Source: Apostichopus japonicus (lineage: Eukaryota > Echinodermata > Holothuroidea > Aspidochirotida > Stichopodidae). Taken from it: DNA of 64,000 nucleotides. The position numbers and the translations under genes were made by a program. This document shows, piece after piece, positions 25,801 through 36,476 of the stretch. The stretch covers positions 29,557,989-29,621,988 of the forward strand of contig NC_092572.1 of the NCBI RefSeq assembly GCF_037975245.1, given 5' to 3'. Within the stretch, counting starts at the first letter, position 1; each line of letters opens with the position of its first letter. The notes beneath the pieces were generated by a model. It was not told the DNA's origin and made no database searches. It saw nothing but the letters and a program-made list of their open reading frames with translations.

Positions 25801-26970
25801 CGATGCGTACGGACTGGTACTCGGCCTTATGACCCCATTATCTAGCAACTTCCGGATATGTTCCTTGACCTCTTCCCATTGTGAAGGTGGAATCCGTCGG
25901 TGAGGCTGCTTAACTGGAATGTCATCTATAGTGTTGATCTTATGTGTGACTCCTTCAGCAAAACCCAGTTGGTCATCAGAATAAGCAAATATGTCCTGAT
26001 TTCTGTTGATCAAGTCAACTGCCTGCTGTCGTTGAGTTGGGGTCAAACTTGGTGATAGGGTAAAAGGTATAGCAGTCTCATGGAATGAAGGTGTTTCTGT
26101 GGTGATCTGGTTTACTTGAATTTCAGCTTTCTCCCCAGTGACAAGACCGTCTTCAACAAAGGATGGAGACTGGATAATTCCTAGAGGTGTCCTAGGTTCC
26201 AGCCAAATGTCTTCATCGGTAAGATTCATGACTTGAAGATGAAGTCTATTTGTACCAACTGTCAGAGTTGCGCCTACAGAAACTCCCTTCGGCAGTTGGC
26301 TGACTGGTTCTATTACCACTTCTGTTGCCGACGCATGCACAGGACAGGAGACATTAACCACCTGGACTGATCTTGCTGGTAACTTAACTTTGTTTTTCCC
26401 AGGTATCCGTGCCAAAGTAGAGACTGGCTTCGACAGCGTCAACTCATCCATTTTGTACCCAAGCATGTCAACAAGAACTTCTCCTGACATTCGGTGGATG
26501 ATATTCATGCCCAGTAACAATGGAGGGTCTTGATCATCTTCAACCACCAGAATACCACGGTTGGGTATCACTTCGCCACCAACTTCTACATCTATCTCAA
26601 AATATCCCAAGAAGGGAATCCTTGTTTGATTGACTGCCTTTAACCCAAGCCACCTTAATTCTACTAGTGACTTTCCTGCAAACAAGGTCAAGAAATGAGC
26701 CTTGGATAGAAGTGTTACAGCTGAACCCGTATCAATAACTGCCTTAATCCGAGAGCCATTCATCAGCACAGTGGTAGTAGGTCGCTCCCCAACAATAGAT
26801 GAATAGAAATCTGTTGAGCCCCCTTGCGTCTCTGTTACAATCTCACCCAGAACATGGCTCACTGTGCTGGATGTTTCTAGTTTTCCTGATGTTGAGTGAC
26901 GGCAGGTGACAGAGGTGCTGGGCTGCGGCATTCCCTCGCCAAATGACCTATCTTTTGGCATCGATGGCAC
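22837..26970 (-). CDS. pol: Gypsy Pol polyprotein: protease, reverse transcriptase, RNase H, integrase
   Basis: About 1377 residues without interruption. Residue numbers count from 26970, which is a GTG and not a real start: Pol should be made by a -1 shift from gag. The protease active site DTGS is at 80-83. The reverse transcriptase spans about 375-610, with YLDD at 504-507. RNase H acidic residues are D662, E706 and D732. The integrase zinc site is H917, H922, C949 and C952, followed by the core triad D983, D1042 and E1078, with 58 and 35 residues between them as expected for the family. The C-terminus (about 1195-1377) has a short beta-rich GSTVFKVVSRPN segment and a Ser/Asp-rich tail. 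All catalytic residues I could check are present. Pol copies the element RNA into DNA and inserts it into the genome. Confidence 0.95.
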   Translation of the reverse strand: MPSMPKDRSFGEGMPQPSTSVTCRHSTSGKLETSSTVSHVLGEIVTETQGGSTDFYSSIVGERPTTTVLMNGSRIKAVIDTGSAVTLLSKAHFLTLFAGKSLVELRWLGLKAVNQTRIPFLGYFEIDVEVGGEVIPNRGILVVEDDQDPPLLLGMNIIHRMSGEVLVDMLGYKMDELTLSKPVSTLARIPGKNKVKLPARSVQVVNVSCPVHASATEVVIEPVSQLPKGVSVGATLTVGTNRLHLQVMNLTDEDIWLEPRTPLGIIQSPSFVEDGLVTGEKAEIQVNQITTETPSFHETAIPFTLSPSLTPTQRQQAVDLINRNQDIFAYSDDQLGFAEGVTHKINTIDDIPVKQPHRRIPPSQWEEVKEHIRKLLDNGVIRPSTSPYASPIVLVRKSDGSLRLCVDYRKLNMKTIKDAYPIPRIDESIDALHGTKWFSTIDLLSGYHQVAMEEADKHKTSFTTPFGLYEYNRMPFGLSNAPGTFQRLMQACLHDQFFTSVLCYLDDILVFSKSFDDHLVNLQRVFDRLRQQGLKIKPSKCTFFQCEVKYLGHRVTADGVRPDPDKVQAVKNWPEPQNVKDLRSFLGFCSFYRRFVVDFAKTAKPLHALVSTSLQNQRAKKVTPFLWTNEHQIAFQELKDKMCRQVVLAYADYSQPFEVEIDASLQGLGAVLLQRQEGQRKVIAFASRTLRGAERNMQKYSSFKLELLGLKWAVTEKFREYLLGNKFIVYTDNNPLAHLDNAKLDAASQRWVGALASFDFTPKYKPGRLNTGADALSRRPHVPQPEVTSSELGQGVGLTIVPAELIEAISKPNVEVSVNQVNAVKTSPLVFPSYTKDQLRNFQQNDPVIRKFYTFWLTKEKPSVEERVKHSEMSLLVKQWDKIQEYEGLLYRSIEDGKKLQLILPKVLQEEVLFACHDQCGHQGYKRTLSLIQDRCYWPKFSQDVASYCERCNECTRCKRPPKIREPLKSMMATRPNEILAIDFTTIEKDTRGKENILVMTDVFSKFTQAIPTSNQTAETTAKVLVRNWFLLYGPPKRLHSDQGRNFESSLIQCLCKVYGVNKSRTTPYHPEGNGQAERFNRTLHDLLKTLPPNKKRRWSDHLPEVLYAYNSTPHTSTSLSPFFLMFGRDPILPVDYLLGRVDSPSDSDDTDPIANWVTSHTENLQMAFKKAGEQMSLEAEARKTQYDKKAKSHPITLGTRVYLKNHPRGMHKIADEWGSTVFKVVSRPNEGSVYVIEPADGSGGQRTVHRREIRTCPQLIDVPVAVFKPVAPAQCDRERKPSSDSSSDEDYGFRRHFEGALTRRKQSTSDDSDSWSDDSEVTQPLRRSARVTRGFHSNISHLPRSISSVTNSTLYDSKLSDLCRQTQNLLERVKRC

Positions 26971-27827
26971 CTCAGATCCTTCTTCGGGATGCGGGCAGGT
27001 CGGGTGTTCTGTGCCTCCAGCTTGTCAAGTCGTGATAATATGCCTGACTGTTGGATCTGCAGGGCTTCCATCACCTCAGCCTGGCTTTTTACAGCAGTTG
27101 TCAAATCGACCAGGGCTTTCGTGATTTGAGTGGTGTCTGCCTCGACGGCACTCACAGGCTTTCGTACACGTCTTCTGGGGAGGTCACGATCCTCTTCTGC
27201 CATATCAAGGGCCCAGTCTCTCAACTTAATAAAAGACACGTCAGGATCTTGTATCAAGGCCTTCTTAATTTCACGCCGCAACACTCCGTCAAGCAGCCCA
27301 TCTCGAAACTGCTCCTTGATGGCTTGTTCCGCATCAGGGGCACCAGGTACTTTCTCTAATTGGTCTGCTAGAGACATGAGCTTAAACGCAAACTCCGCAA
27401 TCGTCTCTTCCTCTCGTTGAACTTTGTTGCACATTTCTCTCATTAGGGAGCCAAGGGTACGGCGGTCCCCAAATGTGTCCGACAACTTCTGAAGGATCAG
27501 GTCTGGGTCCAAGGTCACTTCTGATGGTTGATGCCGCATTTCCTGCCTGGCTGCTCCCTCCAGGTGGGCCAATATAAAGTCTGCAGCATCGGTATCGGAT
27601 AACCTTCGTACCTTCAGTGCGGCCTGGATGTCTTCCCGAAAGTTGCTCACTGATGGTCCCTCTGTACCGGAGAATGCTCTTATCTTCCTCTCCTTCTCTA
27701 ACACATAGACAGTGTTCGGAGCCTCCCGTTCCACCAGTTTTTCCTCCCTCTTGGCCTTCTCATGCTCAAGACTTTCTGCAAGAGCATCCAGCTGGCGCTG
27801 CAGGTCTCTCATCGCTGATTTAGACAT
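26877..27827 (-). CDS. gag: Gypsy Gag protein with CCHC zinc knuckle
   Basis: 316 residues from a true ATG (27827-27825), about 55 bp downstream of the primer site. An N-terminal coiled-coil-like stretch (residues ~5-35, rich in E/K/L) precedes a retrotransposon Gag domain containing TFGDRRTLGSLMREMCNKVQ. Near the C-terminus is a CCHC knuckle, CHRCQKIGHLAREC, which fits C-X2-C-X4-H-X4-C and binds RNA. The frame ends at TAG (26879-26877) and overlaps pol by about 94 bp. The pol frame is -1 relative to gag, so Gag-Pol is presumably made by frameshifting. The run GGAAAAC just before the gag stop is a weak slippery candidate, not a canonical heptamer. Confidence 0.93.
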   Translation of the reverse strand: MSKSAMRDLQRQLDALAESLEHEKAKREEKLVEREAPNTVYVLEKERKIRAFSGTEGPSVSNFREDIQAALKVRRLSDTDAADFILAHLEGAARQEMRHQPSEVTLDPDLILQKLSDTFGDRRTLGSLMREMCNKVQREEETIAEFAFKLMSLADQLEKVPGAPDAEQAIKEQFRDGLLDGVLRREIKKALIQDPDVSFIKLRDWALDMAEEDRDLPRRRVRKPVSAVEADTTQITKALVDLTTAVKSQAEVMEALQIQQSGILSRLDKLEAQNTRPARIPKKDLRCHRCQKIGHLARECRSPAPLSPAVTQHQEN

Positions 27828-27881
27828 TTTATATCCACCGCCCTTTTATGCCGTTTTAGATTTTAAAAAATAGTATTGCCT

Positions 27882-27899
27882 ATCCCACTTCTGACACCA
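27882..27899 (-). other. Primer-binding site, tRNA-Leu type
   Basis: Read on the minus strand, TGGTGTCAGAAGTGGGAT begins three bases inside the 5' LTR. Its complement is ATCCCACTTCTGACACCA, which looks like the 3' end of an animal tRNA-Leu including CCA. This supports priming by tRNA-Leu. Confidence 0.85.
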
Positions 27900-27902
27900 A
27901 AA

Positions 27903-29452
27903 TGTAATGACAGAGAGTAAGGAAGAACAAACAAAACAAATCAAATAGATTCCGTACTTCTCCGTACGTGGTGGCAACTTTATTGGGGGTTATGTTTAAG
28001 CATGGTAAGAGGGCGGTGGATAATATCTACTCTTGGAGATGAGTAAACTACTGCAAAATAAAAAGGAAGAACAAAACTAATAAGTATAAAATAAGAAAAT
28101 ATATGGGCAAGACATCTTACGAAAATAACTGGTAACTGTATGACCTGAACTCTTACATATCCATTAGGCAACTCTAACAATAGCAGAAAATTATACTGAA
28201 TAGGGCTGACATTTAAGCCTACACCCTATGTTAAACCTAATACCAATACATTAAACTGCGACCATTTTGGGTCAGGTTAACATAGTTTCGCTCAACTAAC
28301 CAATGAGAGAGGGATATTTAAATCCAAGGACACGTCTGCCCAACAATCTCTATACTACAACAAGTATAACCTTCATCGTAATCGTGAAACAGTCTTTGAT
28401 AAATATAGAAAACAGGTGGCTTTAACCAACATACAATTAAACCAGTACATTTCCTTATGAGATAATAATATAACCCATAGAGGTAAGTAATTAAGCCCTA
28501 GGCTATTGGCATATAGACCAGGCAAATAGGTTAAGAAAACAATAAAATAAGAGAAAAGAATATAAAATAGAAAACAATAAAATAAGATAAAAGAATATAA
28601 AATAAACATGAGAGTAATATCAATCCAAGCTAAAATACAAGCAAAACTTCTAGTATAATAGACCAGTTACAACTTCAGGCCTAAACAACTCCATACGGTA
28701 CATTGGTGTAACGCACATGGGCGCCGCCATCTTAATTACTAAAAGAGGGCGCTAACCTGAAATCGTGTCAGCGATATATACAATATTTACATAATATTGG
28801 GCCAGTAACGAAACAAAGGGCCCAGTCTTAAATACTTTTACTTAACTTAACCTTTGCCGTTAATAAAACAATAATGCTCATACAACGTTATCCAATAATG
28901 ATCTTAAGGATCTGCTCCACAAAATGAACATAAAATCTACATGATACAAGCCCGATGATAAATGTATTTAAGTTGAAAAAGACCAGCCTATCTGCGGGGT
29001 TTATACGAAATACCACGCTGTACCTTACACAATGAAGCTATATGGTGAACAATACAAGTTGCACAGTGTATGCACACTTTGAACAGCGAGTGTTTACGAG
29101 GCCCGACTGTGGGTCTACGAAAAGTTTGCCTAATCTCGCTTTCAAAACTACTTAATTAGAGACGAAAAGTATCAAATACAGTTAAGATAGTATTTACCTC
29201 TAACATGTTGGCTGATGAACTACATCTCTCAATAAATGACGGTAATGAGAACAAAATAGTAATATACAATATGGCTGCCGTTGAACGTAAAGCAAGGTGA
29301 TTTCGTAATGAATAGAATAACGAGAGAACGAACAGGGCTTACTGAGCGAAACCGCAAGCGCTGAACATGGAACGCCAAGTAGAACAAAAGTATTCTAGAG
29401 AGTACATGCACATTACGTAAATAATCGGTAGCCTAATGGGCACTACCTCACA
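27903..29452 (-). repeat. 5' LTR of the gypsy element (right copy)
   Basis: 1550 bp, the same length as the left copy and nearly identical. The differences I saw are single bases at the sites equivalent to 28296, 28465 and 28934. It holds the promoter for the element and the duplicate poly(A) signal (27979-27984). Confidence 0.95.
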
Positions 29453-29603
29453 AAAAGACAAATCAACCTTCGAACCCGGATGTGGCGCTCAGTTCAACAT
29501 ACATATTTACGGAAGCGTCGAAGGGACATGGTGATGAAAGAGTTACAAACACGTCAAAATGTTAAAAATTCAGAAAAATGACGTTTTGCCGAGTTTAACA
29601 ACT

Positions 29604-29960
29604 CAGGCACGTATCCAGGGGGGCGGCGTTGGGGCGCGCGCCCCTCCCCCCCCCCCGGTAAGAAAAAGATGAGAGATAAAAGAGAAGAAAAAAGGGGAAA
29701 AGAGGGGGGGAGAGGAGGAAGGATGGGAAAAGAAAAAGAAGAAAGAGAAAAAGAAGAAAACGGAGGGAACAGAAGAAAAATGCCAAGACACCGGGAATAG
29801 AAAGAGGAACAGTGACATAATTACAGCACTGATCCCTATAATGTACACAGGGTAGCCAGTGACGGATCAAAGATTTCGGAAGGGGCGTGCGCCTCAGCCT
29901 ACCCCCCCCCCTTACACCGACAACTCCATTTTTAAAGTTTCCAATTTTCCTCTCTCACTA

Positions 29961-30039
<79 letters not shown>

Positions 30040-31350
30040 CTATATATACTATATTATGACGCGTGTGTGTATGGAAACCTAAAACAATTGTAAAATTGTG
30101 CTATGAAACCAACTGTAGCTGGTCTTGAACTCGACCGAGTCGTCGGGGAACATGACACATTTCGGTATTAGCCTAGGATCTATATGCGAACTGCACTAGA
30201 CATATGTCCTTCGATGCAACACTGTCATCCAGAGATAAAATGTTATACAACGCGAACTGAATGCTACTTGTTACCCCACCCCTAGTACCGTAACTCATTC
30301 AATGAATCTAAAAATAAAATTTTCCGCATGCGATTTGAGAATTGAGCACATTTCCTGTGAATATCATGTAGTGGATCCAAAGGTGTATCATTGCCGGGGG
30401 GGGGGGGGGGGACGCACACATCACTTCTTGAGATTGTTCCCAACTGCATGAAAACGCGCTCCCACAACCCTACGCCCACCCCTCTATAATCGCTTCCCGA
30501 TGAGTTACGAAACCAGACCCATCGTTTACAAAAGTCTACTTGGATTATTTGTCCCCTGATTCTTTTCTGCAGATGCCCATGCATTTCCCCCAAACTAAAT
30601 TTCTAAGCCATGCGATCTAAAGCTTAAGGAGGTTGGGAGCATCATTGGGTCTGGGAAGTGTTATTTCCGGTGATCTGGGAGGTATATTTGCCAAAAATTT
30701 CTTGTATGCTACGCGCGAACCCATGGTCGCGCTCCACTTAGATAGTATCAGATAACAGACAAGCGTCCCCACCAGTATCCAAGACTGATCTGCGCCCATG
30801 CACCAATAAAATTAACTGTGTCTGAATTTTCGAAATTTCCCTGACCAACATTCCTTAACATTTTCCCCTCTTCTCGTGCAATATTGTTTAGAAGGAATTC
30901 TTTTCTATAATGGTTGTCCATAAATGAAATTTTATGCAACATTATGGGTATGTTTTGAAGTGAATTTATTTCACGAGAAGTGTGAATTTTCAAATTCTGA
31001 ACGAATAATGGGCTTAAAAAAGTGGGGCTGGCGGGTATTGTGGGCCGCCACGTAGAATCACCTACAAAAGCAATGATCCACAGGAGATGCGATGAGGTCG
31101 AACATGATGTGTGACTGGTGACGATCTCCAAAAAGGTTATGGATGAAAAATAAATATTGGGAAAATACTTGGTTTACTCAGGCAAAAGTGAACATGATGG
31201 TCATTTTCCAGCCCGAGATGTGCCATTTCCGGTGATCTGGGGGGTGTAAAAACCAGAAATTTTCTTGTACGCTGCGCGCCAACCGATGGTGGCGCTCCGC
31301 TTAGATAGTCATTCGCGCCCCCGGGTTAGAAAATCCTGGATACGCCCCTG
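29604..31350. mobile_element. Nested terminal-inverted-repeat element with 5-bp target duplication
   Basis: 1747 bp. The left end reads CAGGCACGTATCCAGG, and the reverse complement of the right end reads CAGGGGCGTATCCAGG. The host sequence CAACT is duplicated exactly on both sides (29599-29603 and 31351-31355). Inside are a purine-rich stretch, a (TA)n run, a poly-G tract and two copies of a ~90-bp segment (about 30661-30750 and 31227-31316, beginning ATTTCCGGTGATCTGGG). No transposase frame exists, so it is non-autonomous. The end sequence is of the kind common in animal cut-and-paste elements, but I cannot assign a superfamily. Confidence 0.8.
29962..30054. repeat. (TA)n microsatellite
   Basis: Pure TA dinucleotides followed by a TACATATACATA tail, inside the nested terminal-inverted-repeat element. 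Confidence 0.95.
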
Positions 31351-31905
31351 CAACTCGTCAAAACGAGAGAATTATTAAATTTGCCGAGATACGACAAATC
31401 GTCAAAATGACAACTTTCAGATTTTTGTCATTTCGATGACTTATTGTTTATCGGCAAAACGTCAATTTTCAGATTTTTTTTTTCATTTTGACGACTTGTT
31501 ATATTTCGGCTAACCGTTAAAATTCAGATTTTTTTTCATTTTGACGACCTGTCGTATCTCGGCTAAACGTCAATTTTCAAAATTTTGTCATTTGACGACT
31601 TGATTATCTCGACAAAACGTCAATTTTCAATATTTTGTCATTTTGAAGACTTATTGTATCTCGGCAAAACGTCAGTTTTCAAAATTTTGTCATTTTGACG
31701 ACTTGTTTTATCTCGACAAAACGTTAAGATTCAGATTTTTGTCATTTTGATGACTTGTTGTATCTCGGCAAAACGTCAATTTTCAAAATTTTGTCATTTT
31801 GACGACTTGTTGTACCTCGGCTTATTTAATAATTTTGTCGTTTTGACGAGTTGTTAAACTCGGCAAAACGTCTTTTTCCTGAATTTTGTCATTTTGACGA
31901 GTTTG
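31351..31905. repeat. Tandem array of 55-59-bp units
   Basis: About ten units of the type CGTCAATTTTCA, then TTTTGTCATTTTGACGACTTG, then TTGTATCTCGGCAAAA. TTGACGACTTG and CGGCAAAACGTCA recur in each. It forms the body of the surrounding inverted-repeat element. Confidence 0.9.
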
Positions 31906-31990
31906 TTTCTCTTTCATCACCATGTCTCTTCTACGCTTCCCGTACATATTGCATGCAGTTGGCGCGCGATGTTTGTCAGATCAGGGTTAC

Positions 31991-33835
31991 AGCGCTAGCT
32001 CCATCCTCAGCGCACTATATATTCATATATCATAGGGGGGTTAACACTTATGTATTTCTTTATCCAGCTCCATCCTGAACGCACATTAAAGCCCACCCAC
32101 ATTATTTAAACCACGCCTATATCTCCAGTCTCAGCACACTCCTTATGTCACTCAAAGGTTTCCCCGCCTTTATATGTTAATTTCACCTCTCGCTAGCAGT
32201 AGCTTCCTACGGCGACAATCGCAAGCAGGAGAAACAGTCAAATACAACGAAGAAATGTGCAAATAACCATCTAATTATTGCAGACGACGAAGTCAAATTC
32301 TTGCTAGACTAATGGGGTATGAGTAACCTTAAATTAGTGTTTAAATGTAAAGGTGAAATAACGGGATCATGTCGATTTTGTCATTTCTGAGATACAGTCA
32401 GTACGCGCAATATTGAAGTATAACCTAACGTTAGGTCTTACGTTGTTAAGCTAGGTTAGGCCAGATCCTTTTCCCTGATGTAGTAAATACGCTGTACTAC
32501 CAGCTATGAGATAGTATAGGCTAGTATTTGTCTAGTAAGTACCTTCACTCCAGGACTAAGTCTAGACCTAAGTAAGTTTATGCCTACACTGTGCGTCTCA
32601 CTCAAAGCAAGACCTTCCCTAGTTCAAGACCGCCTCTAGTGACTACTTCTACCAAATGCGACTAATTGTGGTGTACGGTAATTTCTGAGGGCACACCTAA
32701 TCAAAGCCACACATTTATAGTGAAATTATACATAGGCCTAGACCTCTTTGCGCTTGGGTCAGTACACTTTAGTGTAAGTTAGAGTTAGACCCTGTAGGCC
32801 TAGCTTGCCTTCACTTTTAAAGAGTGTGAAGACTCGCGCAAAAAGAAACGTCTCATGCCGGTAATCTGACCTAGGCTAGTTTTGAATGAGGTGTAACAGA
32901 ATTGTTAGACACCACCATCGATCCTAGAATATACACACACAGCTTGCTACTGTCAGTAATTAGACACTAGTGTACAGTCAATACAGCTGCGGTCAATACC
33001 CACAACACAGTATACAATCAATACAGCAATGGACATCTCAGGTCCAGCTAAAGATAACAAGGTATAATGTTTTATTACTGTACTGTCTGCATTTTTAGCG
33101 ACACAAACAAAACGTCACTCGCAAGCAACAGAAAGTTAACTTTTTCAGATGGCCGCTTGCGGTTTGGGGCGAGTCTTCAATGCCTTTAAAAGACTAGGCC
33201 TAGGCTATGCTAGTGGACTACATGGTTGGGAAATGGCTAATAGTGATTGCCAACACTGAAAGAAGAGATTACTTAAAATTGCAAGTAATGCATTTATGGT
33301 GGTGGCCTAGACTAACCTCTGACTCTGAGTGCAAAACTTACCCAGGCTATGCTATAACCAGTTAAGCTATTTTAGTAAATTTAGGTTATATGTATTGATA
33401 ATGTGAAATTTAATTAGAAAGATGATAATTTTGTACTATTCATTTATAAAAACCAAGAAACTTGTGCATGGTTAATCTCAATCTGGACTATACTTCAATG
33501 TTTATTGGTCAGAAATCAGTGCCTGGGGGAGATGAGGGGGGGGGGGAATGGGGAGACTTGTGTGTCAAATTTAAACAAGTTTTGGCTGAAATGTCAGTTA
33601 ATTAGGCTAGGCCTTCCCATGCAGTGATATAGGTTTAGCTTAGGCCTAGTCACATATCAGATTAATCCACATGAGAAATGTAAAAATAAAACACCACATA
33701 ACTTGGTCACAGCTTTGCACTCCTAATGTTATAAGCCTCATACTATAACACAGACATGAGTTTTATAAATTTCATGTTGTTCTTATTCCAAAAATATACT
33801 ACCCAGAGGGAGGTTTTGAAGCACTGTCAGTGAGG
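31991..33835. other. Intergenic, no feature supported
   Basis: The stretch has no long frame. Many short GGCCTAG/AGGCCTA words recur between 32400 and 33650, but without a clear unit. A small ATG-containing segment before a GT at 33054-33055 could be a first exon of something unknown, and no consistent downstream exon was found. Confidence 0.35.
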
Positions 33836-34095
33836 CAGATTATATTTCCATATTAGGCACAGCAGATCATGAGATTGGTGTAAATCTCAATGAACTGAAC
33901 TGCCCATAACAAGGATTCCTTATGGCATTGAAAATCTGAACATTAAAAAGGGACACCCTTACAGTAAGGTGTATTATGTTTCTATATAAAGCACATCAGA
34001 TCATGAAATTGGTGTAAATCTCAATAAACTGAACAGCCCATAACAGGATTCCTTATGGCATTGATTTTCTGAATATCAAAAATGGACACATACAG
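33836..34095. repeat. Two-copy direct repeat, ~125 bp
   Basis: GGTGTAAATCTCAAT, GAACTG/GAACAG and GATTCCTTATGGCATTGA recur in the same order at about 33880 and 34010. No coding content is seen. Confidence 0.8.
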
Positions 34096-36476
34096 GTATA
34101 CAAGTTTCATTGGAGAGAATGTTTATATAGATACAAACTGATAAGATATACACATGGTTCAAAACTCAAATAAAGACCATTAATGGAATTGATTTTGTTT
34201 TAATTTGAAAATATTTTCTAACAAATGTGACTGGCTTCTGTTAGGTGCAGAAATATATAACTCTTTCTGTTATTATGTGTCATTTTGTGTGGCAGAACTG
34301 GAAGATTTTTCCCAAGAGGAGCTAACAGCCATGACAGAGTACAAGAAACACACAACCTTGAGCCTTCCGATACCGTACTTGCAAACTCCATGGAAAATCT
34401 GTTGGCTGCAGTTTACTTAGCCCTATGATAGTAAGTGTTGTTCAATGTAAAATGCAATTGAATACTGCTGAGTATTACTATTAAGTAAAATATCTCTATA
34501 CATAAGTTGAGCAACTAAAACAGTTTGTGGTACAACAAAGACATGCTTCATATTGCTTTATATTAAACTACAACTCATACCAAAAATGAGTTGCATGGGT
34601 GATTGATACCATGTATAAGTTATGCATGTAGAGGTCAATTGAGGTCACTGCGATCATTGCAATAACCCATATCTCATACGTCCATACACTTCCTCCTATT
34701 AAAGTGTTAAAGATATTGATTTATCTTTGCAAAAGATTGGTCACTTACTGTACTCTCTGCCAATTGTGGAAGCATAACTTGAAGTCAACATATAACTGTA
34801 CACAATTCTAAGCATTCCTACAATCTGTATTGTACAGTAGATGGCAAGTCTCTGACTTCTAGTTTTAATTCTCTATGGTATAAACAAATAGTGTGACCTT
34901 GGCCTTCAGTAAGGGTCAGTTCTTTTTAAAATTGTTGTCATAGAGCAGTGAGATACCTTGGCTATCTCAGAAATGGGGGGTGGGGGGTTGGGAGAAGATG
35001 TAAACTTTCAGTGAATGTTATTTTACTGTATCAAATTTAAGCAATTTCACAAATCTTTTGTTGCAGATGAACTTGGCATTTTCTCTTTTACCTCTGTTGT
35101 TTTGGGGAATTTCAACATCGAAAGATGCACGGGTGCATCCTTGCAATCATTCATAGATTTAAAACAAGTAAGTTTCATTTATTAGATTTATGATTAATCT
35201 ACATAGAATTGCTGATAGCCCACTGATTAATGGTAAAGTGGAACCAGTTTAGATCTGTAAGGAAATTGAACAATTTATTTACTGAGATGTCAGCCAGAAA
35301 CAACAGGACTTTGCAAAGCATGGAAACAAATTGTCTAAAACGAAGAGAAAATTGCTTTGACAGAGAACTTTCAGTGCTCCTACCTTTATCTACCGTAAAA
35401 TGACAACAAAAACAATGTTGAACCAATATCCCACCCTTTGGTTGGACTGTAGGCTAAGTGCTTCAAATAACACTATTGACTCATTTTGCTCCAAGCGACT
35501 ATCGTGTAATGCACATTTACACTTTTGACTTTCGCCTATTATGCAATTGGTATGTCAAGTTGACGAACACAGGCTGTGTGTACTAACATCTCCATTTTCT
35601 TGTTTGTCGAAAAGATCAGAGGAAACGACCGTGAAGAATCGTGATCATTAATTAAACTTCTTTCCATTCAAGTTCGTTAAAAGTTAAAACACCATTTAAT
35701 ACTTTAATTGTTTCATTCCTTCCCTAGATTTGTACAAACTGGATGAGGTGAAAAATGAGAAATTGAGACACGCTACCAAGTAATACAGCTTTGCAGTAGT
35801 AGAAAGATGTCTTTGGCTTGGATGATGCACATCAAGAATGTGATTGTGGCTGTTTATGAGAATCAATATGATTTTTTGCATTTCAATTCATCTCTCTGTC
35901 CACAATTGATAAGACCTGCTTTTACAACTGCAATGAAACTTGCATGGAGATGACCTGTGATGAAGAGACACGTGTAAGTGCTCAGGAATTTTATGTCAAA
36001 GGTCATTTAGGGGTCGGTATAGTTAATCCTTTGGAAGCGCTTCTTCCCGAGTCCACAGACGGACGTGTGGATGTATGCAAAACCAACGTGATCATAATTT
36101 TGGTCATTCGAGGTCGGAGTTTCAGAAATTTCATTTTCAAGGACACTTCGGTCTATTCTTTAACTATTTAACTGTTAGTTCAAAATCTTTTCAAATTAAT
36201 CTTTCTTGTGATTATAATAAGCTAAAATTACCACTTTCTATTGGAGTTAAAATAATTTGCACAAGTATGTGAGGTCCAAGGAGGAGCTTGTGACTAAAAC
36301 ATTAATGGTATCGTTGGAAGCCTAAATATTGTCTTGCAGAGCCTTGCTTGATGTTCGGTTTGCCATTGCAAAGTGGTAAACTATAATGGTAATTAAATAT
36401 AAAAAATAAAGTTGGTAATATGTCATCCTTATCAACAACAATGTGAACATAGGTCTTCTAAGACCTCCCCATCTAG
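34096..36476. other. Intergenic, weak exon-like segments only
   Basis: Two segments (34296-34430 and 35067-35167) have good acceptor-like and GTAAGT donor-like borders. Their reading frames contain stops or do not agree in phase, and the short peptides are not recognisable. They may be fragments of a dead gene. Confidence 0.3.

Larger units (their letters stand above)
21092..29452 (-). mobile_element. Complete Ty3/gypsy LTR retrotransposon
   Basis: An 8.36-kb element on the minus strand, bounded by two 1550-bp LTRs (21092-22641 and 27903-29452) that begin TG and end CA. A 4-bp AAAA lies on each side (21088-21091 and 29453-29456), consistent with a target duplication. In transcript order it runs: 5' LTR (right), tRNA-Leu-type primer site, gag, pol in an overlapping -1 frame, purine tract, 3' LTR (left). 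By eye I found only about three mismatches between the LTRs. Gag and pol have no stops or shifts other than the programmed overlap, so the insertion looks recent and may be competent. There is no envelope frame. The pol order PR-RT-RH-IN places it in Ty3/gypsy. The tRNA-Leu primer is shared with the sea-urchin SURL group, but lineage assignment would need a tree. Confidence 0.95.
29470..31990. mobile_element. Inverted-repeat element with a 58-bp tandem core, split by a nested transposon
   Basis: The left arm (about 29470-29603) and right arm (about 31843-31975) are inverted copies. Both hold GTTGTTAAACTCGGCAAAACGTC, then CTCTTTCATCACCATGTC, then a CTTC(G/T)ACGCTTCC stretch. Between them is a tandem array of 55-59-bp units (31351-31905). 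A nested transposon (29604-31350) entered right at the inner edge of the left arm. Outer limits are approximate because similarity fades. No protein is encoded. Confidence 0.7.

Noticed and set aside
23080..27823. Many open frames on the plus strand over the gypsy element
   Set aside because: They lie antisense to intact gag and pol, carry no recognisable domain, and arise from the codon use of the real frames.
30282..30593. 103-residue minus-strand frame with a poly-Pro run
   Set aside because: Poly-Pro comes from a poly-G tract in the nested non-autonomous element. No transposase motif.
33022..33054. Possible tiny first exon starting ATGGACATCTCAGG before a GT donor
   Set aside because: It leaves in phase 0, but the nearest candidate downstream exon hits a stop in that phase. 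Joining it to the DED exon at 59907 would need a 27-kb intron across another gene.
34296..35167. Two exon-like segments with acceptor and GTAAGT donor signals
   Set aside because: Frames of the first carry TAA, TGA or TAG before the donor, and the phases of the two do not give an open joined frame. At most a dead fragment.
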